Below, one piece after another: positions 1-4,410 of a DNA stretch of 5,032 nucleotides; the stretch's first letter is position 1; every line of letters starts with the position of its first letter. Origin of the DNA: Vulcanimicrobiota bacterium (lineage in GTDB: Bacteria; Vulcanimicrobiota; Vulcanimicrobiia; Vulcanimicrobiales; Vulcanimicrobiaceae); NCBI GenBank assembly GCA_030040695.1, contig JASHTE010000227.1, forward strand, positions 1 through 5,032. The letters run 5' to 3'. A model generated the notes under the pieces. That model had not been told where the DNA came from, ran no database searches, and was given only the letters and a program-made list of their open reading frames with translations. Position numbers and translations under genes: made by a program.

Positions 1-1578
1 GCTATTCTCGAGCCAGTCGCTGTAGAGCGAGTAGGCGTAGATGCGCATGTACGACGTGTCGTTGAATGGATGCGTCCACTGTAGCTTCAGCGCGGAGTCG
101 TCGTTGCGTTGCGTATCGAGGTACTCGCTCGATTGCAGGCTCTGTCCGATCTCCGACTCGCTTGCGCTCGGCATCCCGTAGATCGTGTACGGCGTTCCTA
201 CACCGCCGCTCGACGAGTCGACGACGGTTCCGAACGGTAGATTGTAGGAGTACGTATAGGGGTAGGTGAGCGCGCCGGCGCCGAGGGCACCGATGTCGCC
301 CCAACCAAGGTAGTCCTCACCCTGCGTCAGTCCGGGACCAACCTCGTCGAGCATGGAGTTGGCGTAGGTAACCATCGCCTCATCCCACCAGAGGACTTGA
401 ATGTCATCCTTCTGGCCATCTTGGCGAGGGATGCCGAAGTGCAGATTCACGACGTTGTTACGCTCGTCGATCATGGCTGCGCTGCCGTAGAGGCCCCAAC
501 CTGAAACGAAGCAGCCATCGGGCTCGTCCGCGGTCGTGAACTCCGTGCTATTCGCTTCCTGCGTCGGCGTACAATTCGTGGCAACGCCGCGCCCGCTTGC
601 GCTCTCCGTCGTGAAGTATGGGTCGGTTGCCTGGTAGACGCCGCCATTCGTCATGTAGCCGGCGCCGTCGCTATTGTCGATGTAGCGGAAAGCCTGATCG
701 TAACCGCTGATGCCGACGTAGTACGAGAAGTTGCGATCCGGCGTCGAACCGCCCACCTCGAGCTGCGCCTCGTGCCAGAATGCCTCCGAGGCCGTCCCAA
801 GCGTAAGATTCGCGTAGCCGGGGTAGGTGCCGGTCTTGATGACGTTATTGATGAAGCCGGAGACGCCGTTCGACGAGATGTCGGACGGACCGCCGCCGGT
901 GTAGATTTGCAGTTCCTGCAGCCCGAGATTCGACTCGGTCGTGTTTGGATAGTTATCGAACGCGCGGTTCATGGGAACGCCCTCGATCTCGTATCCGGTG
1001 AAAAACGGGTTCTGCCCGTGAATCACGACCGCTTGATCCCAGCCGATCTCACTCGTTCCGAGAAAGACGCCCGGAACCGAGGCAATTGCCGAGTAGGCGC
1101 TGTTCAGGTTACCGCCGCCGCCCAATGCCGCCGAAGCAGCTTGCTGCGACGGAGTGACATTGTAAATGTCGCCACCGACTCCGGGCTTCACCAGGCCGGC
1201 GGCCGTCCCGGTGACATGCGCGATCACCTTGATCGCACGCGGCGCCGTGAGGACAACCTGCTGGGTCTGGTCGGCAAAGACGGTGTTGCCCGCAAGTGAC
1301 GTCGTCTGGTAGCCGTCTTTGACGACCGTCAGTGTGTACGTGTCGGGCGCAAGTACGAGGAACACGAAGTGTCCCTTCGAGTCCGTCGTCGTGGTCGCGA
1401 CCTGCGATGGCGAGCTCGCCGTTACCGTTGCTCCGGCAATCGGCGCTCCCGTGTCATCGTTAACGATGCCGGCGATGCCGCCGGTGGTCGCCGCCAGTGT
1501 CCATGTTCCCTGGAGGAGAAAGCTCACCGATAGGATCGCGACAAGAGCCACGCGACGGAGGGTTCGTCGAGAATGCAT
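1..1578 (-). CDS. TonB-dependent outer-membrane receptor, N-terminal part (C-terminus beyond window edge)
   Basis: The minus frame is open from ATG at 1578 to the window edge, giving 526 residues. Residues 1-30 form a signal peptide: basic MHSRRTLRR, a hydrophobic core, and likely cleavage near TLA-AT. Residues 33-111 read as a carboxypeptidase-regulatory-like beta-sandwich (GIAGIVNDDTGAPIAGATV; DSKGHF; APDTYTLTVVKDGY). Residues 137-245 resemble a plug domain, with ASVPGV, VVIHGQNPF, the EIEGVPMNRAFDNYP turn and GVSGFINNVIKTGTYPG. The rest alternates aromatic-rich strands and loops as in a barrel; two Cys in one loop (TNC, DGC) could pair. I saw no clear TonB box. GAGGG at 1588-1592 lies 9 bases before the start and supports it. 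The family imports siderophores, cofactors, glycans or similar ligands using TonB energy; the ligand cannot be told here. It is divergent from the winged-helix regulator at 1897, which may control it. Confidence 0.88.
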   Translation of the reverse strand, partial: MHSRRTLRRVALVAILSVSFLLQGTWTLAATTGGIAGIVNDDTGAPIAGATVTASSPSQVATTTTDSKGHFVFLVLAPDTYTLTVVKDGYQTTSLAGNTVFADQTQQVVLTAPRAIKVIAHVTGTAAGLVKPGVGGDIYNVTPSQQAASAALGGGGNLNSAYSAIASVPGVFLGTSEIGWDQAVVIHGQNPFFTGYEIEGVPMNRAFDNYPNTTESNLGLQELQIYTGGGPSDISSNGVSGFINNVIKTGTYPGYANLTLGTASEAFWHEAQLEVGGSTPDRNFSYYVGISGYDQAFRYIDNSDGAGYMTNGGVYQATDPYFTTESASGRGVATNCTPTQEANSTEFTTADEPDGCFVSGWGLYGSAAMIDERNNVVNLHFGIPRQDGQKDDIQVLWWDEAMVTYANSMLDEVGPGLTQGEDYLGWGDIGALGAGALTYPYTYSYNLPFGTVVDSSSGGVGTPYTIYGMPSASESEIGQSLQSSEYLDTQRNDDSALKLQWTHPFNDTSYMRIYAYSLYSDWLENS

Positions 1579-1649
1579 GTCTTATAACCCTCAGTTCAGT
1601 TGTGTGCTGCGCCACCCAGCAAGCGCATTTAGATCACGTTAGCGCCCAG

Positions 1650-1670
1650 CGTGCTACGTGGTCTAGCACG
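1650..1670. repeat. 7-bp inverted repeat (7-7-7 dyad), possible operator
   Basis: CGTGCTA at 1650-1656 and its exact complement TAGCACG at 1664-1670 flank a 7-base spacer. It lies 72 bases upstream of the receptor start. It has the same arm and spacer length as the dyad at 1770-1790, and the two centres (1660 and 1780) are 120 bp apart, though the arm sequences differ. It could be an operator or a small hairpin; nothing in the sequence shows which. Confidence 0.4.
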
Positions 1671-1719
1671 ATCTTACGGATAACTCATCGCGTACTCAGG
1701 CTCTTGGGACAATCTTACG
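1671..1719. repeat. Direct repeat ATCTTACG (two copies, 41 bp apart)
   Basis: ATCTTACG occurs at 1671-1678 and 1712-1719, and its core TCTTAC appears a third time at 1782-1787. A step of 41 bp is close to four helical turns, so the first two copies would face the same side of the DNA. This may be a regulator-binding word, but short repeats arise by chance and confidence is low. Confidence 0.3.
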
Positions 1720-1735
1720 AAAAAGCCCGAAAGCT

Positions 1736-1755
1736 CCGATCGAAAACCGATCGAA
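1736..1755. promoter_or_regulatory. Tandem CCGATCGAA direct repeat with 11-bp period, candidate OmpR/PhoB-type operator
   Basis: CCGATCGAA is repeated exactly at 1736-1744 and 1747-1755, separated by AA, so the period is 11 bp. OmpR/PhoB-family winged-helix proteins are known to bind head-to-tail direct repeats with about one-turn (11-bp) periodicity, as in the Pho box. This site lies between the receptor gene and the gene for exactly such a protein. That it is the protein's operator is an inference. Each copy also contains the palindrome CGATCG. Confidence 0.45.
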
Positions 1756-1769
1756 GCCTTCAAGGGGTT

Positions 1770-1790
1770 TAGGTAATGCGTTCTTACCTA
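1770..1790. repeat. 7-bp inverted repeat (7-7-7 dyad) around the leader ORF start
   Basis: TAGGTAA at 1770-1776 and TTACCTA at 1784-1790 are exact complements around a 7-base spacer. The dyad overlaps the ATG at 1776 of the short leader frame, and an ACCTAGGT palindrome (1786-1793) overlaps its right arm. If bound by protein it could block transcription; if folded in RNA it would cover the leader start codon. Confidence 0.4.
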
Positions 1791-1919
1791 GGTGCAAGAC
1801 TATCACAGCATGCGTATCATGTCGTGGACGAACTTATGAACTCAGTGCAGCGAATTCTCAGGCTTGCACGCTACGTTTGGTTGAGCGTGCAAGCGCATGA
1901 GGGCACCACTTGTAGCTGA
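1776..1919 (+). CDS. Possible short leader ORF or decayed receiver remnant (47 aa) overlapping the regulator start
   Basis: ATG at 1776 is preceded by AAGGGG (1762-1767) at 8-base spacing, the best ribosome-binding site in this intergenic region. The frame runs 47 codons to TGA at 1917-1919, overlapping the first 23 bases of the regulator gene in another frame. The peptide (starting MRSYLGARLSQHAYHVVDEL, later RILRLARY) faintly recalls the stretch of response-regulator receivers around their GYxVDxAxDGxxALxLARx segment. The acidic pocket and phospho-acceptor region are absent. It may therefore be a leader peptide that couples translation to the regulator, a degraded piece of a lost receiver domain, or a chance frame. 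I cannot distinguish these by eye. Confidence 0.25.
   Translation: MRSYLGARLSQHAYHVVDELMNSVQRILRLARYVWLSVQAHEGTTCS
1862..1894 (+). promoter_or_regulatory. 11-bp perfect hairpin immediately upstream of the regulator start codon
   Basis: GCTTGCACGCT (1862-1872) and AGCGTGCAAGC (1884-1894) are exact complements with an 11-base loop, and the stem ends two bases before ATG 1897. No Shine-Dalgarno sequence is visible in front of that ATG. In the mRNA the stem would occupy the ribosome landing zone. The short ORF at 1776-1919 runs through the hairpin, so a ribosome translating it would open the stem. Alternatively it is a DNA operator, as arm centres are 22 bp (two turns) apart. There is no U-tract, so an intrinsic terminator is unlikely. 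Confidence 0.55.
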
Positions 1920-2217
1920 AGATATCTTTTTCTGGCGCGAGCTCACACTGGATCCGAGCACGCGCGAGGTGCGCCGCACCGGCGTTGCCATCAAGCTGAC
2001 CCGCAGGGAATATGAGATCCTCTTCGTGCTCATGCGCGAGCCTCGGCGTCTCTATAAGAAGGAAGAACTCCTCGAACTCGTCTGGGGCCACGACTTCGAT
2101 GGTTCGTCGACCGCTCTCGAAACCTACATCTCGTACCTGCGCCAAAAGCTCGACCTTACCGGTCAGCCGTCGTACATACGGACCGTGCGCGGTGCGGGTT
2201 ACGGAATGGCGCGCTAG
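1897..2217 (+). CDS. Stand-alone OmpR/PhoB-type winged-helix DNA-binding protein (no receiver domain)
   Basis: The 106-residue product is almost entirely one Trans_reg_C winged-helix domain. Residues 16-34 give the N-terminal sheet (ELTLDPSTREVRR...IKLT), 35-48 the first helix (TRREYEILFVLMRE), and 54-63 KKEELLELVW. Residues 70-86 form the recognition helix (STALETYISYLRQKLD), and 94-104 the wing (IRTVRGAGYGM). Typical response regulators of this class are about 220-240 residues with an N-terminal phospho-receiver. Here an in-frame TGA at 1882-1884 closes the frame upstream, so no receiver is attached. It would act in the cytoplasm as a transcription factor, probably without phosphorylation control. 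No histidine kinase is adjacent. It is divergent from the receptor gene and convergent with the lipoprotein gene. The start is uncertain because there is no visible ribosome-binding site and a hairpin ends just upstream. A degraded full-length regulator is a possible alternative. Confidence 0.85.
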   Translation: MRAPLVAEDIFFWRELTLDPSTREVRRTGVAIKLTRREYEILFVLMREPRRLYKKEELLELVWGHDFDGSSTALETYISYLRQKLDLTGQPSYIRTVRGAGYGMAR

Positions 2218-2227
2218 CTAGAGCGCG
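2210..2227. repeat. Inverted repeat spanning two abutting convergent stop codons
   Basis: CGCGCT (2210-2215) and AGCGCG (2222-2227) are complementary around AGCTAG. The plus-strand TAG (2215-2217) and the minus-strand TAG (2218-2220) abut inside it. A perfect 10-bp palindrome, ACCCGCGGGT (2230-2239), follows. The stem is GC-rich but short and lacks a run of T on either side, so a bidirectional terminator is possible but not supported. Otherwise transcripts of the two genes must overlap. Confidence 0.35.
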
Positions 2228-3084
2228 ATACCCGCGGGTTTGTCGAGCCCATTCGAAATTGTCACCGCAGGTGAGCCGGTGTACGGCGGCGCGTATTCGG
2301 TGACCGTGCTGTTGCCGATGTTCGCAACGAACAGATCGCCGGAAGCATCGAGCGTGATGCCGTCCGGCTCATCCACGTCGGTGGTGATCGTCGTCAAGAG
2401 CGTTCCGCCGCTCGTGTATTCGGCGACCGAGTTAGCGCCCCAGTTCGCAACGAAGATGTCGCCGGAAGCGTTGATCGCCAAGCCCTCGGGCTTGTTCAAG
2501 CCGCTCGAGATAAGCGTCGTCGAGCTCGTATAGGACGGCGCGGTGTACTCGACCACGGTGTTGTTCGCGAGGTTCGCAATGAAGAGATCGCCGGAGGAAT
2601 CGAGCGCGAGACCGGTAGGATCGTCGATGCCACTCGCAAGAACGAGCGCCGGCGTGCCGTCGTACGGCGACAAGTACGCGGTTACCTCACTGTCGCCGCT
2701 GTCCGCGACGAAGAGCTCACCCGATGAAGAGAGCGCGAGAGCCTCGGGCTGCTCGACGCTGTCGTCGATCGTTACCGCCACCGAGGTATAGGGGGGATCG
2801 TACTCGATGACGGCATTCTGATTCGGCTCGGCAACGAAGAGGTCGCCTGCCGAGTTGAAAAGCAACCCAGTAGGCTCGTAGGGCAACGTAATCGTCGACG
2901 GAGCGCCCGTGAAGGGCGGAGCATACTCCCCGATCGTCGTGGTGCCTGAGTTCGAGACATACACCGCCGCGGAGTTGTACGTCGTTGCGGGTGTCGTCGG
3001 CGTCGTTCCGTTCGAACTTCCACCGCACGCGGTCAAGCCGAGGAGGACCATAAACAGGCCGTTCCTGGACAAGAATGACTTCAT
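2218..3084 (-). CDS. Exported lipoprotein with six-bladed NHL-type beta-propeller repeats
   Basis: The 288-residue product begins MKSFLSRNGLFMVLLGLTAC, a lipoprotein signal with lipobox L17-T18-A19-C20, followed by a flexible Ser/Thr/Pro/Gly linker to about residue 38. The remainder is six units of 41-43 residues patterned as P-x-G-(I/L)-(A/T)-L, SGDLFVAN, then (N/S)TVxEY, (P)PYT, and TI near the unit end. The first unit lacks its opening strand (it begins AVYVSN) and the chain ends with an extra PAGIAL strand. This is the expected velcro closure of a propeller, so the gene looks complete. NHL-like propellers commonly bind ligands or proteins or act as lactonases; no catalytic residues can be assigned, so function is unknown. 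An in-frame ATG at 3183 would add 33 residues, but the signal peptide and AGGAG at 3096-3100 favour 3084. The gene is divergent from the Fur-family gene. Confidence 0.85.
   Translation of the reverse strand: MKSFLSRNGLFMVLLGLTACGGSSNGTTPTTPATTYNSAAVYVSNSGTTTIGEYAPPFTGAPSTITLPYEPTGLLFNSAGDLFVAEPNQNAVIEYDPPYTSVAVTIDDSVEQPEALALSSSGELFVADSGDSEVTAYLSPYDGTPALVLASGIDDPTGLALDSSGDLFIANLANNTVVEYTAPSYTSSTTLISSGLNKPEGLAINASGDIFVANWGANSVAEYTSGGTLLTTITTDVDEPDGITLDASGDLFVANIGNSTVTEYAPPYTGSPAVTISNGLDKPAGIAL
2326..2960 (-). repeat. Intragenic tandem repeats encoding propeller blades (123-129 bp period)
   Basis: A conserved (C)AACGA-like segment encoding the FVAN strand recurs at about 2326, 2449, 2578, 2707 and 2833, with a more diverged sixth unit near 2955. 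The steps are 123, 129, 129 and 126 bp, all multiples of three. Nucleotide similarity is strongest around the SGDLFVAN codons (for example GATCGCCGGA), consistent with expansion by duplication followed by drift. Confidence 0.7.
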
Positions 3085-3095
3085 ACGAAAAAAGA

Positions 3096-3104
3096 CTCCT
3101 CTCC
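3096..3104 (-). promoter_or_regulatory. Ribosome-binding site that fixes the lipoprotein start
   Basis: Read on the minus strand, GGAGAGGAG lies 11 bases before ATG 3084. It selects that start over the in-frame ATG at 3183, which would put a polar 33-residue stretch ahead of the lipoprotein signal peptide. Confidence 0.6.
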
Positions 3105-3183
3105 GTGACGGGGCCATCTCATTCTTGCTCTCGAGCTTGAGGAGTTCCTGTGGACGCAGCCGCCTCCACGGGCCGCCCGACAC

Positions 3184-3198
3184 TGAAAGTCATATTCA
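3184..3198. promoter_or_regulatory. Candidate Fur/PerR-type 7-1-7 operator upstream of the Fur-family gene
   Basis: TGAAAGT-C-ATATTCA is an imperfect 15-bp dyad in which 5 of 7 arm pairs are complementary. It agrees with the commonly cited Fur 7-1-7 consensus (TGATAAT-N-ATTATCA) at 10 of 14 positions by my count. If transcription starts near 3226, the dyad covers about -42 to -28 and would mask the -35 region, as expected for an autorepressor site. It also lies upstream of the divergent lipoprotein gene, so it may control both. Binding is inferred. Confidence 0.45.
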
Positions 3199-3210
3199 CT
3201 ATCGGGGGTA

Positions 3211-3219
3211 TGCTATACT
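3211..3219 (+). promoter_or_regulatory. Extended -10 promoter element (TGCTATACT), near-leaderless transcript predicted
   Basis: TGCTATACT fits the extended -10 pattern TGnTATAnT closely. No good -35 hexamer sits 16-18 bases upstream (only CATATT-like sequence), which extended -10 promoters tolerate. Start of transcription is expected near 3226, leaving only about four bases before ATG 3230. The message would then be essentially leaderless, consistent with the absence of a Shine-Dalgarno site. Confidence 0.5.
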
Positions 3220-3229
3220 CTCCACAGAG

Positions 3230-3631
3230 ATGAACGCTACTGTCGCCAAGCGCCTTCCCAAGAACTACAAACTCGTCTACGAAATCCTCCGCGGCGCCGG
3301 GCACGGCGTTCACTTCACGATGGGCGAGATCTACGCGCACGCAAAGCGGAAACGGCCGGCGATCGGGTTCTCTACGGTGTATCGCGGCATCGCTCGCTTG
3401 CGCGACCTCGGCTGGATCGACGAGATCGAGCTTCCCGGATCGGATAGTGCCGTGTACGAGCTCAAAGGTAAGCCACATGCGCACTTCTGTTGTGGGCGTT
3501 GTGGTGAGGTCGCGGACGTGCACTACCAGCTTCCGGCCCGTACGATCGCGCGACTGGCAGCCAGAACCGGCGGCCGCGTGGGCGAAGCCATGGTGACGCT
3601 GCGGGGCCTCTGCCGCCGCTGCTCCGTGTGA
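3230..3631 (+). CDS. Fur-family metal-dependent transcriptional regulator (PerR-like ligands)
   Basis: The 133-residue product has Fur-family architecture and near-usual length (130-150). Residues 10-68 form the winged helix, with HFTMGEIYAH at 28-37 and recognition segment GFSTVYRGIARLRDLGW at 46-62. The dimerisation part follows with PHAHFCCGRCGEVAD at 82-96. Two CxxC pairs, C88/C91 and C128/C131, should hold structural zinc. Aligned by hand to Bacillus PerR, H28, E77, H83, H85 and D96 fall on PerR's regulatory-site positions (H37, D85, H91, H93, D104). The aspartate at the last position is the PerR-type choice, where Fur usually has glutamate. The otherwise common His before the C-terminal CxxC is replaced by A120. 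Whether it senses iron, manganese, zinc or peroxide is unresolved. ATG 3230 was chosen because it begins the family match and follows the -10 element. Its TGA overlaps the next start (GTGA). Confidence 0.92.
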   Translation: MNATVAKRLPKNYKLVYEILRGAGHGVHFTMGEIYAHAKRKRPAIGFSTVYRGIARLRDLGWIDEIELPGSDSAVYELKGKPHAHFCCGRCGEVADVHYQLPARTIARLAARTGGRVGEAMVTLRGLCRRCSV

Positions 3632-4410
3632 GCTCGGAAATCCTTAGGCTCTCGCGCGAGAATGGGATCGCGCTCGTGACGCTTGCGCGCCCCGACGTGC
3701 GTAACGCGTTCAACGCGGATCTCATCTCGCAGATGCGCGTCACCTTCGACCAGCTCGCGGAGGACGCGAGCGTTCGCGCGGTGTTGCTCGCCGGCGACGG
3801 CCCTGTCTTCTGCGGAGGGGCCGACGTGCACTGGATGCGTGCTGCGCTCGGTCTCTCGTACGACGAAAACGTCGCCGATGCCGAAGCGATGAGCGACATG
3901 TTTCGTGCGATCGACCGTTGCCCCAAACCCGTGATCGCGCGCGTCCACGGTGCGGCGCTCGGCGGCGGAGCCGGCCTCCTGGCCGTTTGCGACATCGCCG
4001 TCGCAAGCGAGGAGACACTCTTCGGCTTCACCGAGGTCAAGCTCGGAATCATTCCCGCCGTCATCTCTCCGTTCGTGCTCGCAAAGATCGGGGCGTCGCA
4101 CGCGCGAGCGCTCTTCCTTACGGGAGAGCGCTTCGATGCGACGCGCGCGAGAGAGATCGGACTCGTGCACGCAGTCGTTCCCTTTGCCGATCTCGATGCT
4201 GCCGTGGGGAACATCCTCGCCGAGGTGCGCACGGCGGGCCCGAGCGCAGTGAGCGCGATCAAGGCGCTCATCGCCGAGATTCGCGCAGCCTCCTACGACG
4301 CGTCGCGCGACGTCACCGCGGCCGCGATCGCCAGGCAACGCACGAGCGAGGAAGGGCAGGAGGGGTTGCGCGCCTTTCTCGAGAGACGGCGCGCTTCATT
4401 CAGCGAATGA
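3628..4410 (+). CDS. liuC: Enoyl-CoA hydratase/isomerase family, probable methylglutaconyl-CoA hydratase
   Basis: The 260-residue product has the crotonase fold and normal length. It would hydrate 3-methylglutaconyl-CoA to HMG-CoA in cytosolic leucine catabolism. FCGGADVHWM (61-70) and GAALGGGAGL (108-117) form the CoA/oxyanion-hole loops. FGFTEVKLGIIPAVISPFV (132-150) carries E136, equivalent to the second catalytic Glu of rat enoyl-CoA hydratase. The first Glu position is G116, so only one catalytic acid remains. The PAVISPFV signature and that Gly are what I recall of bacterial LiuC-type enzymes. The start is GTG 3628, overlapping the upstream stop by 4 bases with no clear ribosome-binding site, which suggests translational coupling. 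The downstream biotin carboxylase supports a liu assignment. An isohexenylglutaconyl-CoA hydratase (AtuE) or another acyl-CoA hydratase is the main alternative. Confidence 0.82.
   Translation: MSSEILRLSRENGIALVTLARPDVRNAFNADLISQMRVTFDQLAEDASVRAVLLAGDGPVFCGGADVHWMRAALGLSYDENVADAEAMSDMFRAIDRCPKPVIARVHGAALGGGAGLLAVCDIAVASEETLFGFTEVKLGIIPAVISPFVLAKIGASHARALFLTGERFDATRAREIGLVHAVVPFADLDAAVGNILAEVRTAGPSAVSAIKALIAEIRAASYDASRDVTAAAIARQRTSEEGQEGLRAFLERRRASFSE

Larger units (their letters stand above)
1579..1896. promoter_or_regulatory. Divergent intergenic control region between receptor and orphan regulator
   Basis: These 318 bases separate two divergent starts, look more AT-rich than the flanking genes, and carry several dyads and direct repeats listed separately. 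I looked for sigma-70-type promoters toward both genes and found no convincing -35/-10 pair. On the minus strand, TCTAAAT around 1626-1632 is only a weak -10 candidate. No transfer RNA or known riboswitch was recognised. The concentration of repeats suggests binding sites for one or more regulators, most simply the OmpR-type protein encoded at 1897. Confidence 0.6.

Noticed and set aside
772..1642. Plus-strand open frames of 107 and 175 codons opposite the receptor gene
   Set aside because: They have Arg/Val-rich, domain-free translations and lie antisense to a continuous frame with signal peptide, carboxypeptidase-like and plug signatures.
1810..1838. Nine-codon frame starting ATG 1810
   Set aside because: It is too short and has no ribosome-binding site; the 47-codon frame is better supported.
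2218..2260. C-terminal truncation of the propeller protein because the last unit ends at PAGIAL
   Set aside because: The first unit lacks exactly that opening strand, so the ends complement each other as in a closed propeller.
3147..3172. Imperfect hairpin CCTGTGGA / TCCACGGG as a terminator or riboswitch
   Set aside because: It has a mismatched stem, a 10-base loop and no T-tract, and it matches no regulatory RNA class I recognise.
3085..3183. 33-residue N-terminal extension of the lipoprotein
   Set aside because: It would bury the lipoprotein signal peptide behind a charged stretch; AGGAG precedes the ATG at 3084.
2909..3229. N-terminal extension of the Fur-family gene back to ATG 2909
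   Set aside because: The extra 107 residues are antisense to the lipoprotein gene and cross the promoter and dyad; the family match begins just after ATG 3230.
3462..4338. Long minus-strand frames (269 and 271 codons) opposite the Fur-family and hydratase genes
   Set aside because: They are shadows produced by GC-rich codon use; the plus strand holds two clear protein families across the same bases.
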